This document shows, one piece after another, positions 56,914 to 64,000 of a DNA stretch of 64,000 nt. The position numbers and the translations under genes were made by a program. Source of the DNA: Paenibacillus plantiphilus (GTDB taxonomy: Bacteria > Bacillota > Bacilli > Paenibacillales > Paenibacillaceae). Location: positions 62,001-126,000 of the forward strand of contig NZ_CAKMMF010000014.1 in assembly GCF_927798095.1 (NCBI RefSeq), written 5' to 3'. Position 1 is the first letter of the stretch. Each line of letters opens with the position of its first letter. The notes below the pieces were generated by a model. It did no database searches, was not told the DNA's origin, and saw nothing but the letters and a program-made list of their open reading frames with translations.

Positions 56914-57762
56914 CTACTCCGCCAGCGGTTTTTTGACGCCGCTGTACGTTTCTAAGAGCCACTCTGAATATTCTTTAGAGGTCATAATTTCAATTGCCTT
57001 ATCGAGCCACTCCAGATTGCTCTTGCTTTCATGAACAACAAACAATGTGCCGCCATATGTTTTGTAGACTTCCGGCGTCTCCGCCAGCAGGGCGGTATCC
57101 ACCGTTATGGCAGGGTCCTTCATCTGATACACCGTAATAGACGGCGCCGTCATCGCGTCCAAATCGGGGAAGATGCCCACTCTGTTTCTAGGGTCTGTCT
57201 CCACAAATTCAAGCTTCTTAGTATTTTCAACGATATCAAGCAACGTAGGCAGATCCACCCCCTCCTTCAGCTTAATAACCCCGTTATCGGCAAGCAGCTG
57301 AAGCTCTCTCGCACGGTTGGCCGCATCGTTGGCAATGCCGATTCTTGCACCCTCAGGCAGCTCTTCAACAGATCCGTATTTCTTCGACACCAACAACACC
57401 GGCATTGTAAAAATAGAAGGGCCATACGTTTTGAGATGCGTATTTTTGCTGCTGTTAAAGCTGTTCAGATAACGCTCATTTTGAAAATAGTTCGCGTCGA
57501 TGCTGCCATCCTCTGTAGCTGTATTAATGGCTACATTATCGTTAAATACGCGGGCTTCAATGTCGTAGCCTTCCTGCTTCAGCTTTTCCGCTACATATTC
57601 AAGATCGGGCTGCTCGCGGGCAAGTACCCCGACCACTATTTTTTTGTCCGCATTTGCATTGGCGCCCGACTCATCCGTCTGTTTCTCTGATGAGCAAGCA
57701 GCTAATAAGGCGCTCGTAAGCAATAGTGTTACAAGTAGAATGGATGCAAGTTTTGTTTTCAT
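56914..57762 (-). CDS. metQ: MetQ/NlpA substrate-binding lipoprotein
   Basis: Binding protein of 282 aa of the NlpA family, which captures methionine or related compounds for the MetNI transporter. The signal peptide ends in the lipobox ALLAAC (about residue 23). Conserved stretches are KIVVGVLAREQPDLEYVAEK, INTATEDGSIDANYFQNERYL, RIGIANDAANRARELQLLADNGVIKL and the late VVHESKSNLEWLDKAIEIM. The ATG at 57762 has GAGAGGG 10 nt upstream; the open frame further upstream is antisense-like and was discarded. It is 26 nt after the permease gene. Given the operon, the ligand may be a sulfur amino acid derivative and not methionine itself. Confidence 0.93.
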   Translation of the reverse strand: MKTKLASILLVTLLLTSALLAACSSEKQTDESGANANADKKIVVGVLAREQPDLEYVAEKLKQEGYDIEARVFNDNVAINTATEDGSIDANYFQNERYLNSFNSSKNTHLKTYGPSIFTMPVLLVSKKYGSVEELPEGARIGIANDAANRARELQLLADNGVIKLKEGVDLPTLLDIVENTKKLEFVETDPRNRVGIFPDLDAMTAPSITVYQMKDPAITVDTALLAETPEVYKTYGGTLFVVHESKSNLEWLDKAIEIMTSKEYSEWLLETYSGVKKPLAE

Positions 57763-57788
57763 CTGATGTAGTCCCTCTCTGCAGTAAG

Positions 57789-58451
57789 TTATTTCAGCTT
57801 TCGGTACAAGGCATTGCCAGCGATTTGAATGAATTGCACAATGACAATAAGGACGAGGACGGTGCTGTACATAATCGTATCGTCGAAATTTTGATAGCCG
57901 TATGTCAAGGCTACCGCTCCGAGCCCTCCGGCGCCGACAGTTCCTGCTATAGCCGTATAGCCCAGCAGCGACACAATACCTAGTGTCATGCTCGATATAA
58001 TGGACGGAATCGATTCGTTCACGATCACATGCCACGTAATTTGCCAATCCGACGCTCCGAACGATTTCGCCGCTTCAATGAGCCGGGCGTCGATTTCCTT
58101 GAAGCAGCCCTCCAGCAATCTGGCGATTAGCGGAGAGCCCGCAACAGTAATGGAGAAAATAGCAGGGCCAACCCCTATCGAGGTTCCGACTACAAATCGG
58201 GTGACCGGAATAATGACAATAATGACGATGATGAAAGGAACGGAACGCAGCACATTAATAATGGCGCTGATCGTCTCATAGATGACGCGATTCGGGCGAA
58301 GCCCTCTGGAGTCTGTTGTAATTAGAATAATCGCCAATATAAAGCCGCAGACAGAGCAGGTTACAATCGAGCCTCCGAGCATTAGAAACGTATCGCGCAG
58401 ACCAGGCAGTATTATTTTTGACAGCATCGTTTCCAGATCGTATTGATACAT
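57789..58451 (-). CDS. metI: MetI-type ABC permease
   Basis: Membrane subunit of the MetNIQ importer, 220 aa, five helices. The EAA coupling loop is EAAKSFGASDWQITWHVI (about residue 150). Helices include GSIVTCSVCGFILAIILI, ISAIINVLRSVPFIIVIIVI and STVLVLIVIVQFIQIAGNAL; the stretch SLLGYTAIAGTVGAGGLGAVA is diagnostic of MetI. The ATG at 58451 is 1 nt after the metN stop, so translation is coupled; the longer frame upstream overlaps metN and was rejected. It forms a dimer with two MetN subunits. Confidence 0.94.
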   Translation of the reverse strand: MYQYDLETMLSKIILPGLRDTFLMLGGSIVTCSVCGFILAIILITTDSRGLRPNRVIYETISAIINVLRSVPFIIVIIVIIPVTRFVVGTSIGVGPAIFSITVAGSPLIARLLEGCFKEIDARLIEAAKSFGASDWQITWHVIVNESIPSIISSMTLGIVSLLGYTAIAGTVGAGGLGAVALTYGYQNFDDTIMYSTVLVLIVIVQFIQIAGNALYRKLK

Positions 58452-58452
58452 G

Positions 58453-59418
58453 CTACACCTTCCTCCACTCCACGCGATGCTTGTCCAGACAGGCCTCGAT
58501 TCGGGCAAGCTCCGTATCGTGGATACGAATCATAAGCGCTCCGGCAATGGAATCGCTGTACTTGCTCAGTCCGCCCCAGACAAGCTCGAATTTCACGCCT
58601 GTCTCAATGGCCAGCCTGGAGAGAATATCATCGTTTTCTCCGTTGCGCTGAATAATTTCAAGCTTGATTTTTTGATGATGGGACGTGTCGTCGCGATAGT
58701 TTTCTTCACCCATGAAATCGTCCAATAGGTCAGGCATATTCAGAAAAATATCCTGCGCACTGCCGGCGGCCTTCAGCTTGCCTCCGCTCAACACCCCCAT
58801 TTTGTTGCAAATTCCTTTTACGACGGACATTTCATGCGTAACGACGACGATTGTAATGCCCAGCTCTCTGTTGATCTTTTTTAACAGCTCCAGAATGGAC
58901 TGCTTAATATTCGGATCGAGTGCCGAGGTTGCCTCGTCGCACAATAAAATTGTCGGGTTCATAATAAGCGCGCGCGCAATGGCTACCCTTTGCTTCTGTC
59001 CGCCGCTTAGCTGCCTTGGCAGCACATCGATCTTTTCCGTAAGCTCGACAAGCTCCAATACTTCGCGTATTCTCTGATCGACATTGTTCATCTTGGATTT
59101 AAAGCATTTTAGCGGAAACAATATATTCTCATAGACGGTTTTGCGCTCCAGCAGACTGAACTGTTGAAAAATCATCCCTACGCCGCTTCTGAAATAACGA
59201 AGCTCCTTTTTGTTAAGACGGTTAATATGAACGCCGTCCACGATCACGTCCCCGGAATCAAACGATTCCAGTCCGTTCATGCAGCGCAGCAAAGTAGATT
59301 TGCCCGCGCCGCTGACGCCAACGAGGCCGTATATATCTCCCTTATCAATTGTCAGATCGATTCCTTGAAGAACCTGCTTGCCATCGAATGTTTTGCTTAG
59401 GTTTCTTATTTCGATCAT
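58453..59418 (-). CDS. metN: MetN-type ABC ATPase with NIL domain
   Basis: ATPase of the MetNIQ importer, 321 aa. Walker A is GVSGAGKSTLLRC (about residue 40), Q-loop GMIFQQFSLLERKTVYEN, signature RQLSGGQKQRVAIARAL, Walker B ILLCDEATSALDP and the switch VVVTHEMSVVKG. Residues 245-321 form a NIL domain, which in methionine importers binds substrate and shuts the transporter (trans-inhibition). The ATG at 59418 has AAGGT 8 nt upstream; a GTG seven codons earlier is an alternative. It lies 36 nt after the flavoprotein gene. Confidence 0.94.
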   Translation of the reverse strand: MIEIRNLSKTFDGKQVLQGIDLTIDKGDIYGLVGVSGAGKSTLLRCMNGLESFDSGDVIVDGVHINRLNKKELRYFRSGVGMIFQQFSLLERKTVYENILFPLKCFKSKMNNVDQRIREVLELVELTEKIDVLPRQLSGGQKQRVAIARALIMNPTILLCDEATSALDPNIKQSILELLKKINRELGITIVVVTHEMSVVKGICNKMGVLSGGKLKAAGSAQDIFLNMPDLLDDFMGEENYRDDTSHHQKIKLEIIQRNGENDDILSRLAIETGVKFELVWGGLSKYSDSIAGALMIRIHDTELARIEACLDKHRVEWRKV

Positions 59419-59454
59419 ATCGTGTACCTTACTTTTCACTTATTTTTACTATCG

Positions 59455-60621
59455 CTATATCTCTTCAATAGCGCGCAGCGCAAGCTGGCTTAGCGCCAAA
59501 TCCTCCATCGGAGGATTGTGCAGTCCAAAGCGAACATCGCGATACATGCGTTGAAGAGGATGGGTCATCGCCAGACTATGCGCGCCAACAATTCGCATGG
59601 CTTTATCAACGACGGACAAGGCGGTTTGTATCGCATATACCTTTACAGCTGCAAAATCTTCATTGGCTACAGTGAGCTGGCTGTCATATTTACCGGCAAT
59701 GGCGTACATAAAATGACGGGCCGACGACAGCTCCATCTCAATCCGTCCGATCGCTTGCTGAATATGGGGCAGCTGAGCGATCGGGTGAGGCAGACTGTTC
59801 GGCTGATAACTTTTGGCAAAGCGTATAGCTTCATCTCTTGCCGCAAGAGCAATGCCCAAGTAGACGGCTGGTATGCACAAATTGTGGGCGTTGCTCTGAT
59901 TTCCCTTCGCCTGCCCGGCGCCTGAGCCGCTTCGCGAATTCACCTTGGCGGCTGCGGGCACATAGGCCTGCTGTAGAACCAGATCGTGGCTTCCCGTCCC
60001 TCTCATGCCGACCATATTCCAGGTAGCCTCAATAGATAAACCTTCCGTCTCTCGCGGAATAAGGAAATCCGAGAGGCAATCCGCATCCTCATCGAATGCC
60101 GATACAATAAAGTAGTCGAGAACAGGCGCCAGCGAAGTGAACGACTTCCTGCCAGTCAACCGATAGCCATTCTCCGTCTTACTGGCTGTCGTCTGCGGCC
60201 TGCCGCCCCGCGAGGGACTGCCGGTCGCCGCTTCCGAATCCGCGCGGTTAACCAGCGCGCCGCGCTCAAGAACTGCCTTGCACAGCTCCCTATAATCGCT
60301 TTCCTTCCATTGGCGCGTCTTGCTTAATTGCAGCACCGTATTCATATGCCATCCAATCGCCAGCGCAGCAGGAGCATCCGTCTTGGCAATCCGTTCCTGA
60401 TACAGCAGCAAATCAGTCAAGGACAGACCCTCTCCCCCAAGCTCGACCGGTACAGCCAACTGAGGATATCCGATCGCTTTCAGGTCGGAAATAAGGCCGT
60501 AGTTGAAGCCGTTCGTTTCATCGGCTTTTATTGTCCCGGCAGTATTTCGCTGCAACACCTCGTCCAAGCGGGCAAGCCATTCTTGCTGCGTTCTTACAAG
60601 TTGGTTCTGTGCAGAAGGCAT
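59455..60621 (-). CDS. Acyl-CoA dehydrogenase-fold flavoprotein (SfnB/DszC-like)
   Basis: Flavoenzyme of 388 aa with the acyl-CoA dehydrogenase fold, first gene of the MetNIQ operon. Landmarks are IGYPQLAVPVELGGEGLSLT (N-terminal domain), GALVNRADSEAATGSPSRGG and LTGRKSFTSLAP (middle beta domain), WNMVGMRGTGSHDLVL, and HSLAMTHPLQRMYRDVRFG near the end. Several members of this branch are flavin-dependent monooxygenases in sulfur acquisition (SfnB, DszC, the sulfone and sulfonate pathways) and not true dehydrogenases. GGGGGAG lies 7 nt upstream of the ATG. Its place before a MetNIQ importer favours a sulfur-compound oxidation role (inference). Confidence 0.85.
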   Translation of the reverse strand: MPSAQNQLVRTQQEWLARLDEVLQRNTAGTIKADETNGFNYGLISDLKAIGYPQLAVPVELGGEGLSLTDLLLYQERIAKTDAPAALAIGWHMNTVLQLSKTRQWKESDYRELCKAVLERGALVNRADSEAATGSPSRGGRPQTTASKTENGYRLTGRKSFTSLAPVLDYFIVSAFDEDADCLSDFLIPRETEGLSIEATWNMVGMRGTGSHDLVLQQAYVPAAAKVNSRSGSGAGQAKGNQSNAHNLCIPAVYLGIALAARDEAIRFAKSYQPNSLPHPIAQLPHIQQAIGRIEMELSSARHFMYAIAGKYDSQLTVANEDFAAVKVYAIQTALSVVDKAMRIVGAHSLAMTHPLQRMYRDVRFGLHNPPMEDLALSQLALRAIEEI

Positions 60622-60699
60622 TTCGCATCTCCCCCACCTTTCTCCACAAAGTTAAATTTCTTGTTTTAAAAATATATCAGCTCAAAATGACGAACAGAA

Positions 60700-60729
60700 T
60701 GTCCAAATGTGATTTATTCGCTTGTCCAA
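60700..60729. promoter_or_regulatory. Direct repeats in the AraC/operon intergenic space
   Basis: TGTCCAA occurs at 60700-60706 and 60723-60729, 23 bp apart. Two ATTCCAA copies follow at 60738-60744 and 60764-60770. Directly repeated half-sites two helical turns apart are typical of AraC binding. TATAAT at 60777-60782 is a -10 candidate for the araC-type gene. Confidence 0.5.
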
Positions 60730-60838
60730 TTATGACTATTCCAATCATTTTACTATGATTTTAATTCCAAAGGTATTATAATCGTTGCAAGCTTTACAAT
60801 TCATCTATCGCTTTGACTTCATTCAAGGAGGGAGTACT

Positions 60839-61702
60839 TTGTTGAAGAGGCCTATCTCTACAAACATAGATCATTCAAGGAAATATCTGTTTGTACCAAC
60901 TGAATTTGAAAAATCAAGCGCTGCATGGCCGCTTAGAATTGGTATTCATGAGAATGCCAGCCATTTTCATACAGGTCCTCGTGTCCTGCCCTATTACAAC
61001 TTGATTTTCATTCTAAATGGAGAAGGTTCATTTATCCAAAAAAGCAAAACCTACCATTTGCGGCGCAATGATATATTTTGCTGCTTTCCGCAGGTGTCTC
61101 ATGAATATTTCAGCAATGACGCTCATCCCATGAGCTATATGTGGCTTGCTTTCGAAGGGCCGCATTCCGGCCTGCTGCTTGAACGTATCGGCATCAAGCA
61201 TTGCACGCCGTACCAGTTCAATGCCGCGAACCCGAATGCGCTTGATTTTCTCCAGACATTAATTTCGTTGGCGAAAAACGACTTTGAGCGTGATCAGGAT
61301 CTGACGCGGCTAATTACGTTTCATCAGGTATTCAAAGCACTGTCTGCAAAAGTATCAGATACGGACCGGAATCAGGTATGCTCGGATGAATGGCTTGAGC
61401 GTGCCAAGGAGCATATGGAGCTGCACTACTCAGAGGATATTAATATCGAAACCGTGGCCCAGTACGTAGGGATAGAGCGATCCTATTTCTCAAGAAAATT
61501 CAAGCAGTCCTACAAAATTACACCGATGAAATATTTACAGGAAATACGAGTATCGGCAGCCAAAACATTGCTCAGGACGACGGAGCTGAATCTTTCCGCC
61601 ATTGCTCAATCCATCGGATATGTCGATATGTTCTCCTTTTCCAAGGCATTCAAGAAAGGAGCAGGAATTTCACCCAATGAATACCGCTCCTCTGTCAAAT
61701 GA
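60839..61702 (+). CDS. AraC-family transcriptional regulator
   Basis: Regulator of 287 aa. An N-terminal cupin-like ligand domain (residues 1-165: HTGPRVLPYYNLIFILNGEG, YHLRRNDIFCCFPQVSHEYF, MWLAFEGPHSGLLLERI) precedes the two helix-turn-helix motifs (DINIETVAQYVGIERSYFSR and LNLSAIAQSIGYVDMFSFSK, ending FKKGAGISPNEYRS). AAGGAGG lies 7 nt before a TTG at 60839 and 10 nt before the next TTG at 60842. It is divergent from the MetNIQ operon, 217 bp away, with direct repeats between, so it probably activates that operon in response to a small molecule. Confidence 0.9.
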   Translation: MLKRPISTNIDHSRKYLFVPTEFEKSSAAWPLRIGIHENASHFHTGPRVLPYYNLIFILNGEGSFIQKSKTYHLRRNDIFCCFPQVSHEYFSNDAHPMSYMWLAFEGPHSGLLLERIGIKHCTPYQFNAANPNALDFLQTLISLAKNDFERDQDLTRLITFHQVFKALSAKVSDTDRNQVCSDEWLERAKEHMELHYSEDINIETVAQYVGIERSYFSRKFKQSYKITPMKYLQEIRVSAAKTLLRTTELNLSAIAQSIGYVDMFSFSKAFKKGAGISPNEYRSSVK

Positions 61703-61871
61703 AGCTTGCGGCGGGAACAGCATACCATGCCGCTGCAGGCGGATATGTCGATACGCTTCTACGCACAGATTCCACCATACGCAGGTAGTCTAGCTACGAA
61801 GCTGCTTGATCCCTGCTGCAGTTGACTTTCACTAACTATACGATTCGCGCCTCTAGGTACGCTGCACGAAA

Positions 61872-61918
61872 AAGATGCTGTCCCAATTAGCAGCTTTCTA
61901 CTAATGGAACAGCATCTT
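61872..61918. terminator. Bidirectional terminator between AraC and RTX genes
   Basis: AAGATGCTGTCCCAATTAG pairs with CTAATGGAACAGCATCTT (a few mismatches) around a 10-nt loop. It serves convergent genes. Apart from this hairpin, 61703-61996 shows no gene. Confidence 0.7.
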
Positions 61919-61996
61919 CAACTTTAATCAAACCTAGTCCACGTCCACACGCATCCGCTCCCAGCGGAAGAACCGTTGTACTTATCGAAAATGCAG

Positions 61997-64000
61997 TTAA
62001 TTTGAATCTGTCTTCACCCAATATTGCGACAGGATGCTGTTTACTTCATTCGGTCTTTCCTGAACAGCCTGCGACCAGCTCATACCAGAGCTTGAAGTAT
62101 AGGCGGCCATCGCCTGGATCAACTGGTTGACCTGATAATTCATCAGAACATTGCCGTCTTCCGCAATAAACTGCTCCACCTGGTTGGGAACACCCCCATT
62201 CCAATTGTTAACGGTCAACTGATCCGCGGTTCCATCGATCGAGATCGTGAGATGGCTGCCAGACTTGCCCAGAATCAAATCCAATGGATTCGCATTCAGA
62301 TACACAACATCCTCGTTATTGGCAGTTGTGTCATAATCCGTAATCGTATCCTGGCCATACCCATAGCCGAAAATATAAGTATCATTGCCGATTCCGCCAT
62401 CGAGGGTATCGTTGCCAGCTCCGCCATCCAAATAATCAGCGCCAGCCCTGCCGTAGAAGTTGTCATTGCCGCCGAGGCCAATCATGTGGTTGCTCTCGTC
62501 ACCGCCGTACTGCACATCATTGCCTGCAGTGCCAAACGTATAGATTGGCTGGCCGATGACGCTGTCAAAGCCCCACTCCGTTCCATCGGCGAACAATATC
62601 CGTTCCACGCGATAGTACCCAGAGGTATTGAAATATTCACGGATCGTCACTTTGTCCGTACTGCCGACAATACCGATGGTCAAGCTGTCGCCGCTCCGGC
62701 TTAGCTCAACCTCTTGGGGATCAATATCAAACAGCTGCAGCGTGTCGATATTCCCGCTCGCTGAATCATAATCTGTTATCGTATCTTCCCCATAGCCTTT
62801 GCCGAACAAATACGTATCATTGCCACTATCCCCTTGCAGAATATCGTTGCCAATCCCTCCGTCGAGAACGTCATTGCCGGCTCCGCCGTAGAGCGAATCA
62901 TTGTCAGCTCCCCCAAACAACGTGTCATTGCCGGACTCTCCTTGGAGCGTATCATTGCCGCTGCCGCCATCCATTCGATCATCGCCGGCTCCGCCGATCA
63001 ATGAATCGATACCAATGCCGCCATCCAGCAGATCGTTTCCGGCTCCGCCTTGCAATGAATCGTTGCCTGCGCCTCCGTCCAACTGGTCATTGCCTGCTCC
63101 GCTGACAAAAGTATCATTACCGCCCAATCCGCTCATCACATTGATCTCGTCGCCGCCATACTGGGTATCGTTGCCTTCGGTTCCGACCGTGTAGATGGTT
63201 TGGCTTAAGACACCATTGTAATCCCACTTCGTTCCATCCCCGAACTGAATATACTCCACGCGGTAATAGCCGAAAGTGTTGAAATATTCACGGATCGTCA
63301 TTTTGTCCGCAGTTCCGTCAACCAAAATGATCAGGTTATCTCCTATGCGCGAGAGCGTAACCTCATCAGGCATAATATCAACGAGCTGCAGTGTGTCTGT
63401 ATTTCCAGCTGTGCTGTCATACTCATAGATGATATCTTGTCCATATCCCTTGCTGAACAGGTAGGTGTCATTGCCCGAGCTGCCCTCCAGCGTATCATTG
63501 TCCGCTCCGCCGTCCAGAATGTCGTCTCCTAAACCGCCATTCAGCAGATCGTCGCCATCTCCGCCAGACAATCTATCATTGCCTGCCTGACCCTGAAGAC
63601 TATCATTACCGACTCCGCCGTCCAGAATATCATCGCCAACTCCACCATTCAGAACATCATTGCCGGCTCCGCCATTCAAAGCATCATTGCCCGCTCCGCC
63701 ATCAAGCGTGTCATTGCCACCCAAGCCTAACATATCATTACGCTCTTCACCGCCGACTTGCGAATCATTTCCTTCTGTTCCAATGGTGAAAATCTTCTGG
63801 CTTATGACACCGCTATAATCCCATGTCACTCCGTCTGAGAACGTAATGCTCTCCACCCGATAATAGCCCAATGAATAGAAATAGTCCCTTATCGTCACAC
63901 TGTCCGTACTCCCATTAACGCTAATAATCAGGTGATCGCCGCTTCGACTGAGTTTCACTTCGCTTGAGGCAATATCCATGAACTGCAATGTATCTGCGTT
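61997..64000 (-). CDS. RTX-type calcium-binding repeat protein, 5' end off window
   Basis: At least 667 residues, open through the right edge, so the start is missing. Three modules are visible. Each has a beta region (SGDHLIISVNGSTDSVTIRD, then YFNTSGYYRVERILFADGT, the haemolysin-type calcium-binding-related domain) followed by blocks of nine-residue repeats GGxGNDxLx (LDGGAGNDALNGGAGNDVL and many more), which bind calcium in a beta-roll. Block length shrinks towards the C-terminus. The last 90 residues (LTVNNWNGGVPNQVEQFIAE, QAMAAYTSSSGMSWSQAV) end without a classical signal. RTX proteins are usually secreted by type I systems in Gram-negatives. The export route here, possibly an N-terminal signal beyond the edge, is unknown. 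Confidence 0.92.
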   Translation of the reverse strand, partial: NADTLQFMDIASSEVKLSRSGDHLIISVNGSTDSVTIRDYFYSLGYYRVESITFSDGVTWDYSGVISQKIFTIGTEGNDSQVGGEERNDMLGLGGNDTLDGGAGNDALNGGAGNDVLNGGVGDDILDGGVGNDSLQGQAGNDRLSGGDGDDLLNGGLGDDILDGGADNDTLEGSSGNDTYLFSKGYGQDIIYEYDSTAGNTDTLQLVDIMPDEVTLSRIGDNLIILVDGTADKMTIREYFNTFGYYRVEYIQFGDGTKWDYNGVLSQTIYTVGTEGNDTQYGGDEINVMSGLGGNDTFVSGAGNDQLDGGAGNDSLQGGAGNDLLDGGIGIDSLIGGAGDDRMDGGSGNDTLQGESGNDTLFGGADNDSLYGGAGNDVLDGGIGNDILQGDSGNDTYLFGKGYGEDTITDYDSASGNIDTLQLFDIDPQEVELSRSGDSLTIGIVGSTDKVTIREYFNTSGYYRVERILFADGTEWGFDSVIGQPIYTFGTAGNDVQYGGDESNHMIGLGGNDNFYGRAGADYLDGGAGNDTLDGGIGNDTYIFGYGYGQDTITDYDTTANNEDVVYLNANPLDLILGKSGSHLTISIDGTADQLTVNNWNGGVPNQVEQFIAEDGNVLMNYQVNQLIQAMAAYTSSSGMSWSQAVQERPNEVNSILSQYWVKTDSN

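Noticed and set aside
57763-58047. Longer MetQ frame starting at 58047
   Set aside because: The added residues are Arg/Cys-rich antisense of metI; the lipoprotein signal starts at 57762.
60622-60838. SAM (S-box) or T-box riboswitch ahead of the MetNIQ operon
   Set aside because: I looked for the S-box core and a terminator on the minus strand and found neither; direct repeats for an AraC protein explain the region better.
62800-63720. Regularly spaced short repeats that look like a CRISPR array
   Set aside because: The period is 9 codons or fewer and the minus strand translates as GGxGNDxL RTX repeats; there are no constant-length spacers and no cas genes.

Overview
The window looks like the chromosome of a spore-forming Firmicute, most probably Paenibacillus or a close relative (inference). 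The signs are strong AGGAGG-type ribosome sites with GTG/TTG starts, a caa3 oxidase operon in ctaC-D-E-F-G order, a YhcN/YlaJ-type spore lipoprotein behind a sigma-G-like promoter, stalk-domain (copper amine oxidase N-terminal) proteins, and many GH13, MFS and ABC genes. I see no rRNA, tRNA, CRISPR array, insertion sequence or prophage.

Layout. 1-5.2 kb: an ECF sigma factor cut by the left edge, a divergent stalk-domain protein, two MFS exporters, a GIY-YIG-like protein and a DUF2087 regulator. 5.3-15.9 kb: a Ter stress cluster, all on the minus strand. In transcription order it holds three intact TerD genes with a decayed TerD remnant among them, a two-domain TerA-like protein, TerC, a CitE-like aldolase, a phosphoribosyltransferase-TRSP protein, XpaC-like, TelA, an unrecognised protein and a SigW-like ECF sigma gene. 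The sigma gene and the cluster head carry matching ECF promoters (TGAAAC-N17-CGTA/CGTT), so I infer the sigma factor controls both itself and the cluster. 16-24.5 kb: an aldo/keto reductase, a Fur-box flavodoxin unit, NatAB-like and GntR-associated ABC genes, an S66 peptidase and a tandem 111-bp repeat. 24.5-29.4 kb: cytochrome caa3 oxidase. 29.7-36.7 kb: spore lipoprotein, stalk/DUF3298-like protein, WYL regulator coupled to an alpha/alpha-toroid protein, and a three-gene ABC exporter. 36.9-41.6 kb: MarR-DoxX-pirin with a shared operator, an aldo/keto reductase/HxlR pair, PAP2 and a small membrane protein.

41.9-52.8 kb: alpha-glucan utilisation. Two neopullulanase-type GH13 enzymes and a third, divergent GH13 protein sit with a zinc alcohol dehydrogenase, a solute-binding-protein homologue that has no signal peptide, a RibD-C reductase, a HAD phosphatase and a MATE exporter. 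53.4-53.9 kb: a DUF5680-like protein. 54.1-61.7 kb: a seven-gene operon (acyl-CoA dehydrogenase-like flavoprotein, MetN, MetI, MetQ, tautomerase-like protein, aldo/keto reductase, M20 dipeptidase) opposite an AraC activator. I read it as uptake and breakdown of a sulfur amino acid derivative. 62-64 kb: an RTX repeat protein running off the right edge, unusual for a Gram-positive.

The best candidates for new biology are the reduced Ter cluster with its own ECF sigma factor, the MetNIQ-flavoprotein-peptidase operon, and the neopullulanase operon with its cytosolic binding-protein homologue.
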